Origin: CAZBYL01 sp964522805
Lineage (GTDB): Bacteria > Synergistota > Synergistia > Synergistales > Synergistaceae
Length of the DNA stretch: 25,828 nucleotides
Assembly (NCBI GenBank): GCA_964522805.1
Contig: CAZFWP010000014.1
Location: 1-25,828, forward strand
Direction of reading: 5' to 3'
Shown: positions 1 through 7,730 of the stretch, in pieces
How positions within the stretch are numbered: position 1 is the stretch's first letter
Layout: the number at the start of each line of letters is the position of its first letter
Program-made: the position numbers and the translations under genes
Notes under the pieces: generated by a model
What the model was told of the DNA's origin: nothing
Seen by the model: only the letters and a program-made list of their open reading frames with translations
The model's database searches: none

Positions 1-658
1 GTTATTACCATGCCTTCAGCAGCTAGCGCAGAACTTTTCTCACTGTCCATACCACAGACGCGCGGGAATGAATAACATCCCCGCATTGTGCTTAGGCGGG
101 AATTGGTCTTGCTCTATCGTGTTTTGCTTAACGCTTTTTTCTGCGCAGCAGGGCGAAGGGTGCAAGCGATCCTTTTTTTATGTAATGAAGGCAAGCGGGA
201 AGGTGTGTCTGGTGAAGCCTGCTGATTTGTGAGAGCCTCTCGGTAGTGGCAAAATGGGATAATTTAACAAAAAGGGGCAGAAGAACTTACTTTCAATAAA
301 TATAAAATGTGCGGATATCGGCGAATATCGTGTGATTTTCGTGTTACGTACAAAGAAAGCGGCAAATGCCGGATTGCACCCTCTTACATTAATAAATATA
401 TCTTTTACGCCGGCTATATGCGCCGCTTGCGTACAGTTAGGCTGTCTTTGTCTGATGAATAAATTAAGTTCGCTTTACGCAAATAGAGAATCGCCCGAAA
501 TCATAATTTTCTGCTCTATGTTTATAACAAGAGGTCTGCACTCCTGTTATTTATTGAAGGCTTGCTATTTAACCAGCGTTTCCTTTAATATCTATATTAC
601 GTTTTGATTTGCATATAATTTCTATGCGGTATCCTGCCGTTTTTTAGGAGGTTGAATA
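1..658. other. Left-edge intergenic region, no convincing gene
   Basis: I find no gene I can support here. An open frame at 332-607 lacks a recognisable ribosome binding site and has no family signature. Positions 62-70 and 76-84 form a 9-base inverted repeat (one mismatch, 5-base loop) without a following T run, so it is not a normal terminator. The stretch from about 285 to 640 is AT-rich. TATAAT at 614-619 is a plausible -10 box for the next gene, but no good -35 box lies 16-18 bases upstream of it. Confidence 0.5.
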
Positions 659-1114
659 ATGCTTTATGATTCTTTAGAAAATATGATAGTGAATATCCCG
701 TCCGTAATGCCGCTGATGGGAGAGCTTGTGCCTTTTTTGCGGGCGGCGCGCGAATATTCTTTTGCAGAGCTGAAAACCATGAATTTCGCACCGCTGGATT
801 TGCGCTTTGGCGAGTATGAGACTAAGCGTGAAAGCGAGGTTCCTTTTGAAGCGCACAGGAAACTTTGGGATTTGCAAATCGTTCTTTCGGGACGCGAATA
901 TATCGGTTACGCACCGCTTGCCTCTTTGAAGGAGACTGCTGCCTATGACGCAAAGAAGGATATCGCCTTTTACTCCGGCAGCGGGCAGAATTTGCTGCTG
1001 GAAAGAGGCATGGCGATGCTTTTGGCTCCTTGGGACGGGCACAGGCCGGGAGTTTCCGTTACAGAGGTGCCTTCTTATATCCAAAAAATAGTCGTAAAGC
1101 TGGAAAGCCGCTAA
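659..1114 (+). CDS. YhcH/YjgK/YiaL family protein
   Basis: This 151-residue protein matches the length and pattern of the YhcH/YjgK/YiaL family (DUF386), which also contains EbgC. These are small cytoplasmic cupin-like proteins often linked to sialic acid or other sugar catabolism. Visible family features are an acidic, His-containing segment (Glu60, Glu64, His66) leading into WDLQ at 70-73, the GYAPL segment at 83-87, and the DGHRPG segment (His128, Pro130) followed by KIVVKL near the end. The His and acidic residues are the likely metal ligands. The start is set by AGGAGGT at 646-652, six bases before the ATG. No sugar-catabolism genes are next to it, so its substrate cannot be inferred from context. 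Family assignment is firm; function is not. Confidence 0.85.
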   Translation: MLYDSLENMIVNIPSVMPLMGELVPFLRAAREYSFAELKTMNFAPLDLRFGEYETKRESEVPFEAHRKLWDLQIVLSGREYIGYAPLASLKETAAYDAKKDIAFYSGSGQNLLLERGMAMLLAPWDGHRPGVSVTEVPSYIQKIVVKLESR

Positions 1115-1121
1115 TAATCTG

Positions 1122-1166
1122 CACCGCTTGCGTCATATGTTCGGAGAATAGGCTCTGCAAGCGGTG
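1122..1166. repeat. 10-bp perfect inverted repeat downstream of the YhcH-family gene
   Basis: CACCGCTTGC at 1122-1131 pairs with GCAAGCGGTG at 1157-1166 across a 25-base loop. On the plus strand the stem is followed by six A residues, not T, so it is not a typical intrinsic terminator. It may stabilise the 3' end of the preceding mRNA or be a weak or factor-dependent end. Confidence 0.45.
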
Positions 1167-1306
1167 AAAAAACGAAGCACGATTTAGGCAAATTACAGAT
1201 TGGCAAAAATCGCTTGTCGCTCGGGATCATAGATTTCTGCTCTAGGCATAATCAGCGGACGGCACGTTGGTTATTATTGAAGGTTAAAAAAGGGGCTGAC
1301 GGCCGG

Positions 1307-2197
1307 ATGGTGAAGTTTAACAAAGATGAACTGCTGGGTGCTTTGATGGTTGTAGGCGCAGGCATGTGCTGGGGAACTACGGGCACGACTCAGGCACTGA
1401 CGCCGCCCGGGGCTTCTTCCCTGACAATCGGAGCCGCGCGTCTGGTGGCGGCGGGGATTTTGTTGGCTTTAATCAACCTTATCCGCTGCCGTGGAGCTGC
1501 CTTTTCCCGCAAAGGACTTAATCGCGGCGTTTTTATCGCTGCCGCGGCGATTGTGCTTTACCAATTTTCTTTCTTTTCCGGAGTCCGCCTCACCGGCGTC
1601 GCTATTGGGACGATGATCGCCATCGGCTCTTCTCCGGCGATGGCCGGAATTATGGGGGCGTTGGTTTTTGGCGAGAGGCTTTCCAAACGCTGGTTTTGCG
1701 CCACCTTTTTGGCGGTGGCTGGCTGTTCGCTGCTGGCCCTGACAGGCAACGCCGATGCCTCGGTGAAGGTCAGCGTTCTCGGTGTTTTTTTGTCTTTAGG
1801 GGCGGGGCTGGCATATGCCCTTGAAGGGCTGGGACTGCGGCTTGCCGGGTCGGGCGGACAGAGCGATACGATTACGCTGGTTTCGGTTATCGGCGCGCTT
1901 TTGGCTCTGCCTGTCTTAATCTTCGGCGACTGCTCTTGGATAGCGGTGCCGCGCGGAGCTTTGGCGGTGCTGACTTTGGCGGTTATTTCCACCATTGTTC
2001 CCTTTTTCCTCTTCACAGCCGGATTACACCGTGTGACGATGGGCAAGGCCTACACCCTTTCGCTCTCTGAACCGATGACGGCTTGGCTTCTTTCCACGGT
2101 CATTTTGGGGGAGAGAATCTCTTTTACCGGCATGGTGGGGATTACTGTCCTCTTTGCCGGAATTGTGCTGCTTGCCTGCGAAAGTAAGAAGGATTAG
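1307..2197 (+). CDS. EamA/DMT-family transporter (10-TM exporter)
   Basis: This is a membrane protein of about 296 residues with two EamA repeats, the standard layout of the drug/metabolite transporter superfamily (RhaT/YdcZ-like carriers). The first helix carries GMCWGTTGTTQAL, a typical EamA opening with the WGTTG signature. About ten hydrophobic segments follow, and the second repeat starts near the middle (LSLGAGLAYALEGLGLRLAG). Such proteins usually export amino acids, purines or other metabolites; the substrate cannot be told from sequence. An in-frame TTG at 1214 would add 31 hydrophilic residues unlike the family. I prefer the ATG at 1307, where the protein begins MVKFNKDELLG just before helix 1. 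The purine-rich AGGGGC upstream may be the ribosome binding site. It converges with hisC and is closed off by the terminator at 2332-2383. Confidence 0.85.
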   Translation: MVKFNKDELLGALMVVGAGMCWGTTGTTQALTPPGASSLTIGAARLVAAGILLALINLIRCRGAAFSRKGLNRGVFIAAAAIVLYQFSFFSGVRLTGVAIGTMIAIGSSPAMAGIMGALVFGERLSKRWFCATFLAVAGCSLLALTGNADASVKVSVLGVFLSLGAGLAYALEGLGLRLAGSGGQSDTITLVSVIGALLALPVLIFGDCSWIAVPRGALAVLTLAVISTIVPFFLFTAGLHRVTMGKAYTLSLSEPMTAWLLSTVILGERISFTGMVGITVLFAGIVLLACESKKD

Positions 2198-2331
2198 CAT
2201 CACGCCCCGCACCGGCGGCGGTGCTTTTGCAAGTTAGCCGCCGAATGTTTTCTACAATAGCTATAAGCTGAGAGCCAAACTGCGGTTGTCCGTTTTGTGC
2301 GGCACGTGATTTCGGTATTTTTACTTGCAAT

Positions 2332-2383
2332 AAAAACCGCACCGCCTAAGAACTGTGGTTTCTTTCAGGCGGCGCGGTTTTTT
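2332..2383. terminator. Bidirectional intrinsic terminator between the EamA gene and hisC
   Basis: The arm 2332-2347 pairs with 2367-2382 (A-T base, then GC-rich), with one A-C mismatch on the plus strand that becomes a G-T wobble on the minus strand. A weaker inner stem extends it. The plus strand ends in six T residues (2378-2383) and the minus strand in five. The position between convergent genes fits use in both directions. Confidence 0.8.
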
Positions 2384-2513
2384 GTCTTCCTTGCCTCTTT
2401 TTAGCAATACTCGGCACTAACAGGGGAATGCAATCGCATACTTGCTTCTTATCTGCCGTCTGCCTGCCGGCGAAGGAAGTCACTGCGGTGCTTTTGCCGC
2501 TTGTCCATTAATT

Positions 2514-3626
2514 TTAAATATTTGCCTTGACTCTTGAAGGCTGGCAAGCCAAAGCCTTTGTCAGTGCCGCCATGACGCGGCTGTTCTCTATGGCTGTGCC
2601 GATAGAAAGACGAGTGTATCTTTGTGCGGCGAATTCAATTTTTCTGGCGGTGATGCCGGCGGCAGAGAGAAGCTCAAATATTGGCAGGCGATGTTCCGGC
2701 AGGAGAAAGAAGTTCGCCTCAGTGGGGAAGAAGTCTATTTCCTGCTTTTTAAAGAACGCCTCTAAGCGGCGGCGTTCTTTTGTAAAAACCCTTTTGCTGT
2801 TTTCATAATAGGAGCTGTCGTCAAGCGCAGCGGCTGCCGCAGCTGCGGCTATTTCCGTCACGCAATAGGGCTCGCGCACTTTGTAAAGCTGGGCGGTAAG
2901 CTCTTTGTCTGCCGCAAGCCAGCCGATCCGCAGTCCCGCAAGGCCGTGGATTTTGGAAAAAGTGCGGCAGACGAGAAGATTGCGGTACCGATTCAGCAGG
3001 TTGAGAGCGCTTTCTTCATCGCGGTCGGAGAATTCGATATAGGCTTCGTCAAGCAAAACAAGCACGTGCTGCGGCACGGTGTCCAGCAGCCGCATAATAT
3101 CGGCGCGTTTTGCCATGGAGCCTGTGGGATTGTTGGGGTTACAGAAGCATATGAGCTTTGTTTCGGGCGTCACGGCGGAGATAAAGCTGTCAACGTCAAG
3201 TGCCAAATCGCCCGTCATGGGAACGGAAATCGGCTCAGCTCCCATAATGCGGGCGGTGCTTTCGTAGACGGAGAAGGTCAGTGCCCCGTGCAGTACCGTG
3301 TCGCCGCGGCTGAGAAAGGCCCGTCCTATCATGGTAAAAATCCCGTCCAGTCCGTTGCCTGTCACTATCTGCTCCGCCGCCGGTCCATAGCGTTCCGCCA
3401 AGCGGCAGCGCAGCTCATAAGAGGAACTTTCCGGATATCTGTTGATGTTTCCTGCCGCCTTTATGATCGCCTCCCGCACCTTGGCTGACGGAGGTAAATC
3501 GTTCTCATTGGCACAGAGTCTTACTCCCGCAGGCGCGCTCCCCGCATCATACGGCTGCAGCGTGCGTATTTCGGGGCGGGCCGCTGTGACGGCAAAATCT
3601 TTTATCTGCGAATCGCGTTCATTCAT
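2514..3626 (-). CDS. hisC: Histidinol-phosphate aminotransferase HisC
   Basis: HisC moves an amino group from glutamate to imidazole acetol-phosphate, giving histidinol phosphate; it uses PLP and works as a cytoplasmic dimer. At 370 residues it has normal family length. Fold-type I aminotransferase features are clear: the CANENDLPPS substrate-arm region (about 38-47), the CNPNNPTGS loop (162-170), DEAYIEF with Asp193 and Tyr196 that contact PLP, and the PLP lysine Lys225 in FSKIHGLAGLRIGW. The C-terminal RLSIGT carries the Arg expected to bind the substrate carboxylate or phosphate. The start follows GGGAGG on the minus strand with 8-base spacing. It diverges from hisZ and shares that intergenic control region. 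Some HisC homologues also serve tyrosine or phenylalanine synthesis, but the context favours histidine. Confidence 0.93.
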   Translation of the reverse strand: MNERDSQIKDFAVTAARPEIRTLQPYDAGSAPAGVRLCANENDLPPSAKVREAIIKAAGNINRYPESSSYELRCRLAERYGPAAEQIVTGNGLDGIFTMIGRAFLSRGDTVLHGALTFSVYESTARIMGAEPISVPMTGDLALDVDSFISAVTPETKLICFCNPNNPTGSMAKRADIMRLLDTVPQHVLVLLDEAYIEFSDRDEESALNLLNRYRNLLVCRTFSKIHGLAGLRIGWLAADKELTAQLYKVREPYCVTEIAAAAAAAALDDSSYYENSKRVFTKERRRLEAFFKKQEIDFFPTEANFFLLPEHRLPIFELLSAAGITARKIEFAAQRYTRLSIGTAIENSRVMAALTKALACQPSRVKANI

Positions 3627-3720
3627 ACAAAGTTCCTCCCATTTCCAGTCTGAATAACTCTATGCCTATTCTTGCCTTGGCGTCTTACCGCCGATGGGGC
3701 AAAAAAGTTTATCGGCACAT

Positions 3721-3749
3721 TTGCTAAAGATTAATTCACGTGCTATTAT
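3721..3749 (+). promoter_or_regulatory. Predicted hisZ operon promoter
   Basis: TTGCTA (3721-3726), 17 bases, then TATTAT (3744-3749) on the plus strand. The matches are partial (4/6 and 5/6), but spacing and position suit a promoter for the hisZGBA-IE-F run. It would give a leader of about 80 bases that contains the conserved his element at 3774-3803. It overlaps the hisC promoter on the opposite strand. Confidence 0.4.
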
Positions 3750-3773
3750 ATGACCCACGTGAAAAACTAACAA
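3735..3773 (-). promoter_or_regulatory. Predicted hisC promoter overlapped by a CACGTG inverted repeat
   Basis: On the minus strand TTGTTA (3773-3768) is followed after 17 bases by a perfect TATAAT (3750-3745), aimed at hisC with a leader of about 110 bases. TTCACGTG (3735-3742) and CACGTGAA (3756-3763) form an inverted repeat with a 13-base centre that contains the -10 box. This is a good position for a repressor. The regulator is unknown. Confidence 0.5.
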
Positions 3774-3803
3774 GCTATCAATTCATCTAGTTAAAGCATT
3801 AGA
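3774..3803. promoter_or_regulatory. Conserved his element, candidate operator (hisZ copy)
   Basis: This 30-base block recurs at 10095-10127 before hisD. Aligned with one 3-base gap, about 27 of 30 positions are identical. The core is TTCATCTAG, then YTAAA, then GCATTAGA, an imperfect palindrome with ATCTAG and TTAGAT as outer arms. The CTAG core recalls operators of TrpR-superfamily regulators. I infer a shared his repressor site; no regulator gene is present here. Confidence 0.5.
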
Positions 3804-3834
3804 TAAAAATTAATCAACGAATGGGGACGGTTTT

Positions 3835-5028
3835 ATGAATAGGGCAGCGAAGGGATGCAGTAATTTTGGCGGTGCGGCTGCGGCACGTCTGGAGTATTGC
3901 CGCAACAGCACGATGGAGCTGTTTGGCCGTTATGGCTATCAGCCCTTCAGCCCTGCTGAGTTTCAGCTTGCGGAAGATGTGTGGCAGAATCTTTCTCCCG
4001 CTTGCGCGAATCGGCTGATCCCTTTTATGTCTCCATACGGCGAGCCCTGTGTGCTGAGGGGAGATCTGACCCTCTCCGCCGCCGCCTATCTTGCCAGCCA
4101 TTTTGAAAGCGATGAGCGTCCCTTGCGTCTTTCCTACGCTGAGCGGGTTTTTTCCGTGCCGCTGCCGCCAAAGACAAATCTGGAAGAAAACCAAGTGGGT
4201 ATCGAACTTATCGGCTGGGAGGACGCCGGTGCGGACGCCGAAGTTGTCTCGCTGCTATTCCGTGCTCTTGATAGGCTCTCGATAGAAAAATCCGCTGTTG
4301 TCCTAGGAGACGCCTCTGTGACGGCGCATCTGTTCGGCGGCATGGGGCGCAGCGGTGCTTTGCTGGTGTCTGCGCTGCAAAAAGGCTCTTATACCGAGTA
4401 TCTGCATATTCTTGACAAAACATCGCCGCCGCAGGAGCAGGAAGCACTGCTGCGCGCTCTGCCCTATCTGCGCGGAGACGCCGCAGTTATTGATGAGGCA
4501 TCTGCCATGTGCGTATCGCCCCAAATATTTCAGCCGCTGAAAAATCTCTGTTCTGTGCTGAACGGGCTGGGGTACTCGGAGCGGGTGAAGGTTGATCTCT
4601 CATTTGTCAGAGATTTAGGCTACTACAGTGGCCCGATATTCAACGCCTACTGCGGCAAAACAAACGCTTTATTGGGCGGCGGCGGACGCTACGACGGGCT
4701 CTTGGGGCAGCTGGGGATAGACGGTCAGGCAGCTGGCTTTGCTCTTAATATTAAGGAGCTGGCGGAGCGCTGCACGGAGAACTGTTCGCAAAAGCGGGTG
4801 ATGGTGCGCTGCGGAGCTAATGCCGCCGCTGCGCTGCGCTATGCGGACGCCCTCTGCCGCAAAGGCGTTACCTTTGAACTTAGCTGGAATAAGGACAAGA
4901 GTGAGTCGGCGCGTTTGGCTGCCCTCAGAGGTTGCTGCTGGCTGGTTGACTATGAAACCAAGAGCGCGGTGAAACTGGCGTCGCAAAAGACCTTCCCTCT
5001 TGCGGTTTTTGAAAGCGAGGCGTGCTGA
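3835..5028 (+). CDS. hisZ: ATP phosphoribosyltransferase regulatory subunit HisZ
   Basis: HisZ is a catalytically inactive relative of histidyl-tRNA synthetase. It binds short-form HisG and makes it active and histidine-sensitive. This 397-residue protein shows the class II synthetase-like core: the opening segment LEYCRNSTMELFGRYGYQPF (about 18-37), a motif-2-like VLRGDLTLSAAAYLASHF, GIELIGWEDAGADAEVVSLLFRAL, then LSFVRDLGYYSGPIFNAYC and LGGGGRYDGLLGQLG near 250-295, the typical HisS/HisZ ATP-site remnant. It is followed at once by short-form hisG, the usual pairing, which rules out a true HisS. The ATG has only a modest upstream purine run (TGGGGACGG). Its stop shares one base with the hisG start, so the two are likely translationally coupled. 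Confidence 0.9.
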   Translation: MNRAAKGCSNFGGAAAARLEYCRNSTMELFGRYGYQPFSPAEFQLAEDVWQNLSPACANRLIPFMSPYGEPCVLRGDLTLSAAAYLASHFESDERPLRLSYAERVFSVPLPPKTNLEENQVGIELIGWEDAGADAEVVSLLFRALDRLSIEKSAVVLGDASVTAHLFGGMGRSGALLVSALQKGSYTEYLHILDKTSPPQEQEALLRALPYLRGDAAVIDEASAMCVSPQIFQPLKNLCSVLNGLGYSERVKVDLSFVRDLGYYSGPIFNAYCGKTNALLGGGGRYDGLLGQLGIDGQAAGFALNIKELAERCTENCSQKRVMVRCGANAAAALRYADALCRKGVTFELSWNKDKSESARLAALRGCCWLVDYETKSAVKLASQKTFPLAVFESEAC

Positions 5029-5681
5029 TGCTGACCTTCGCTTTGCCCACGGGGCGCACTCTTTCGGACTGTATTGATATCTTGGCGGGCGCGGGAATGC
5101 CTGCGGAAAAACTGAAAAATCCCGGGCGCAGCTTAGTAATAGAGGAAGGACAGATTCGTTATCTGCTCTCCAAACCGGCAGATGTGCCGATGATGGTTCA
5201 TTACGGCGCAGCTGATATGGGGCTTGCGGGAAGCGACGTCATCTGCGAATCCGGTATACAGATATCGGAGCTGCTCGACACAGGACGGGGACGCTGCACA
5301 ATGGCGGTAGCAGGCCCTGCTGAGACAGCGGAAAAGTTTAAGGGGCATGTGTCAGGGCTGATGGGGCTTAAAGTGGCGACAAAGTACCCCAATATCGCGG
5401 AACAAACTTTCGCCGCCTGGGGCGTCCATATCAAGCTGATGAAGCTGAACGGCTCTGTGGAGCTTGCTCCGGCGCTGGGGCTCAGCGACTGCATCTTTGA
5501 CATTGTGCAGACGGGAAGCACCCTGCGCGCCAACGGTTTAATTGTTATCAAAGAGACGGCTTCCGTCTCCCTGCGTCTGATAGCGGGCACAGGAGCAATG
5601 AGACTTAAATGGAACACTATGTTCGCCGTTACAGAAGCGGTGAAAAATTTTATAAAAGTTGGTGTGAAAGATGAAAAGTGA
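5028..5681 (+). CDS. hisG: ATP phosphoribosyltransferase catalytic subunit HisG (short form)
   Basis: HisG joins ATP and PRPP to make phosphoribosyl-ATP, the first committed step of histidine synthesis. At about 217 residues it is the short form, which lacks the C-terminal regulatory domain and depends on HisZ, encoded just upstream. Visible features are the N-terminal LTFALPTGRTL, DVPMMVHYGAADMGLAGSDV, and the PRPP-binding loop DIVQTGSTLRANGL at about 158-171. An upstream GTG (5022) is possible, but the ATG at 5028 overlaps the hisZ stop by one base and gives the usual N-terminus, so I chose it. It overlaps hisB by 11 bases. Pathway flux is probably limited here by histidine feedback on the HisZG complex, as known for the family. 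Confidence 0.93.
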   Translation: MLTFALPTGRTLSDCIDILAGAGMPAEKLKNPGRSLVIEEGQIRYLLSKPADVPMMVHYGAADMGLAGSDVICESGIQISELLDTGRGRCTMAVAGPAETAEKFKGHVSGLMGLKVATKYPNIAEQTFAAWGVHIKLMKLNGSVELAPALGLSDCIFDIVQTGSTLRANGLIVIKETASVSLRLIAGTGAMRLKWNTMFAVTEAVKNFIKVGVKDEK

Positions 5682-6243
5682 AATCATGCGTGAGACCAAA
5701 GAGACCTCTGTCAGCTTATTGCTGGAATATCCCGGAAGGGGAAGCGAAATCAGCTGCGGCTGCGGCTTTCTCAGCCACATGCTGACATTGCTCTGCCACA
5801 GGGCAGGGCTGGGGCTGACGCTTAAGGCTAGCGGCGATACCGATGTGGACTACCACCATTTGACGGAGGACGTAGCCATTGCTTTGGGACAGGCACTGCG
5901 GGAAATTTTTCGCGGCGGCGGCAATATCGCCCGCTACGGCTGGTGTCTGCTGCCGATGGACGGCTCCTTGGCGCGCGTGGCCCTTGATATCAGCGGACGG
6001 GGCGGGCTCTACTTCAAAGACGATTTTCCCGCGCAAAAGTGCGGCGATTTTGATATGGAACTGGTAGGGGAATTTTTCCGCGCACTGGCGCGCGAGGCTG
6101 GGATTACTCTGCACCTGTCTCTTTTGGAAGCGGATAACTCTCACCATGCGGCTGAGGCGCTGTTTAAAGGCGTGGGGCTATCGCTGAAAATGGCTCTGGC
6201 TCCTGCCTTAGAGGAAGCAAGTACAAAGGGGGTATGGCTATGA
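5671..6243 (+). CDS. hisB: Imidazoleglycerol-phosphate dehydratase HisB
   Basis: HisB is the manganese enzyme that dehydrates imidazoleglycerol phosphate to imidazole acetol-phosphate. This is the single-function form (190 residues), without the phosphatase domain found in enteric HisB. The metal-binding histidines are present: His36 in FLSHML, the pair in DYHHLTEDVAIALGQAL, and the later pair in NSHHAAEALFKG. LPMDGSLARVALDISGR and the C-terminal STKG, both family hallmarks, are also there. One oddity is Ser35 where almost all family members have Asp (FxDHML becomes FLSHML). It overlaps hisG by 11 bases and hisA by four, so it sits inside a translationally coupled chain. There is no room for hisH between hisB and hisA, where it often lies. 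Confidence 0.92.
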   Translation: MKSEIMRETKETSVSLLLEYPGRGSEISCGCGFLSHMLTLLCHRAGLGLTLKASGDTDVDYHHLTEDVAIALGQALREIFRGGGNIARYGWCLLPMDGSLARVALDISGRGGLYFKDDFPAQKCGDFDMELVGEFFRALAREAGITLHLSLLEADNSHHAAEALFKGVGLSLKMALAPALEEASTKGVWL

Positions 6244-6956
6244 TCATCTTTCCGGCGATAGATCTCTACGGAGGGCGTGTAGTCAGGCTCACAGAGGGGG
6301 ATTTCTGTAAGCGTTCGGAATATGAAGTGTCCCCCATTGAGGCGGCAAAAAAATTTCTTGATGCCGGCTGCACTCATCTGCACATTGTAGATCTGGAGGG
6401 TGCGAAGCTGGGGCGTCCGTGTCACCTGAACGTGCTGCGGGAGCTTGCCGAGTTGGGAATGTTCATCGAGTACGGCGGCGGCTTGCGCACTCTCGGCTAT
6501 GTTAGAGAGGCTGCGGAAGCAGGGGCGCAGCGGCTGATGGTTGGCAGCCTGATTTTTAAAGACCCGGAAATGCCGCACATTATCTGCCGTGAATTTGGCG
6601 CGGCGGCTATGGCGGCAATCGATGTCCGAGCGGGGCGGGTTGTCCACTCCGGCTGGCTCGAGGGTACGGATTTGGCAGCGGAAGATGCGGTAAAGTCCTT
6701 GCATTGTGTCGGTTTTTCCACCTTTTTGGTTACCGATACGGAGCGGGACGGACAGATGCGCGGTATTCGCACGGAAATTTACCGTCCTCTGGTCAAAGAT
6801 GGTATCAAAATTGTGGCAGCCGGCGGCGTCACCGGAGAAAAAGACATCAGAGCCCTGGCGGAGCTTGGTATCAGCGGGGCCGTCGTGGGTAAAAGCCTTT
6901 ATGAGGGCGGGATAAATATCAAAGCGGCTTTGGCTGCCGCAGGCTCAGGAGCGTAA
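6240..6956 (+). CDS. hisA: ProFAR isomerase HisA
   Basis: HisA opens the ribose ring of ProFAR (Amadori rearrangement) to give PRFAR, on a (beta/alpha)8 barrel. The protein has the expected length of about 238 residues. The first strand holds IIFPAIDLYGGRVVRL with the catalytic Asp of PAID. The second half holds AAIDVRAGRVV and LVTDTERDGQMRG with the second catalytic Asp (usual form TDISRDG), and both phosphate-binding segments are visible (EYGGGLR; AAGGV, GAVVGKSLYEG). Two ATGs are possible, 6234 and 6240. The run AAAGGGGGT ends at 6233, so only 6240 has workable spacing, and it gives the usual family N-terminus. The start overlaps the hisB stop as ATGA. Confidence 0.93.
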   Translation: MIIFPAIDLYGGRVVRLTEGDFCKRSEYEVSPIEAAKKFLDAGCTHLHIVDLEGAKLGRPCHLNVLRELAELGMFIEYGGGLRTLGYVREAAEAGAQRLMVGSLIFKDPEMPHIICREFGAAAMAAIDVRAGRVVHSGWLEGTDLAAEDAVKSLHCVGFSTFLVTDTERDGQMRGIRTEIYRPLVKDGIKIVAAGGVTGEKDIRALAELGISGAVVGKSLYEGGINIKAALAAAGSGA

Positions 6957-6963
6957 CAAGACG

Positions 6964-7602
6964 ATGATTAATACTGACCTTATTAAGTTTGACGCAGCGG
7001 GTCTGGTGCCGGTTGTGGTTCAAGATGCAAAAAGCGCCGAAGTGCTGATGGTGGCATGGGCGAACGCCGAAGCTCTAAAGCTGACGGCGGAAATAGGTGA
7101 GCTGGTGCTTTGGAGCCGCTCGCGCCGCGAAATATGGCACAAAGGCGCTGTCAGCGGCAACAAAATGAAAGTAGCGGAGCTGCGGATTGACTGTGACGGC
7201 GATACCGTTTTGGCTGTCGTCCGCCCCTTGGGTCCTGCCTGCCACACGGGAGAGCGGAGCTGCTTTTACCGTACGCTCTTTGGCAAAGAAAACTCTCTTT
7301 CCGGCGGTTTCCTCGAGGAGCTTTGGCGATATCTCAATCAGCGGAAAAACGACAGCCCGCAAGAGAGCTACACCGCCCGCCTGCTAAGCCAGGGCGCACC
7401 GCGCGTGGCGCAGAAAGTGGGCGAAGAGGGTGTGGAGACGGCATTGGCTGCGGCTCTTGGGGACAAAGAGGGCTTTCGCTATGAAGCCGCGGACTTACTC
7501 TACCATCTTCTGGTGGCCTGCATAGCTGTTGGAGTGGAGCCTGCGGAAATATTAGCGGAGCTGAAAAGCCGCCACCACCAAAAAAGCGAAACGGCTGAAT
7601 AG
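6964..7602 (+). CDS. hisI: Bifunctional phosphoribosyl-AMP cyclohydrolase / phosphoribosyl-ATP pyrophosphatase HisIE
   Basis: This 212-residue protein carries out steps two and three of the pathway. The N-terminal HisI half (about 1-110) has MVAWANAEAL, LWSRSRREIWHKG, the metal-binding DCDGD stretch, and GPACHTGERSCFY with the Zn-binding cysteines. The C-terminal HisE half (about 118-205) has ESYTARLLSQGAPRVAQKVG followed by EEGVETALAA, where the acidic residues bind Mg, and the helical DLLYHLLVACIAVGV. The fusion is common in bacteria. It starts seven bases after hisA, with AGGAG inside the end of hisA as the probable ribosome binding site. A 128-base gap without a gene separates it from hisF. 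Confidence 0.93.
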   Translation: MINTDLIKFDAAGLVPVVVQDAKSAEVLMVAWANAEALKLTAEIGELVLWSRSRREIWHKGAVSGNKMKVAELRIDCDGDTVLAVVRPLGPACHTGERSCFYRTLFGKENSLSGGFLEELWRYLNQRKNDSPQESYTARLLSQGAPRVAQKVGEEGVETALAAALGDKEGFRYEAADLLYHLLVACIAVGVEPAEILAELKSRHHQKSETAE

Positions 7603-7730
7603 TCAGAGCGTATAAAATTTTAAGATTACGACCCCGCGCATCAAGCATACGTTAAAACTTCATACTTGGGTGCGAATGAAAGAGAACCGCGGTACTGTAG
7701 CGAATATAAAAATAATCGGAGGAATAATAT

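Noticed and set aside
332..607. 91-codon open frame in the left intergenic region
   Set aside because: No ribosome binding site, no recognisable family, unusual residue make-up (many Cys, Ile and Leu in AT-rich DNA). More likely chance.
3627..3834. T-box or other leader riboswitch for his genes
   Set aside because: The divergent interval is about 200 bases and shows no T-box sequence, specifier stem or terminator before hisZ or hisC.
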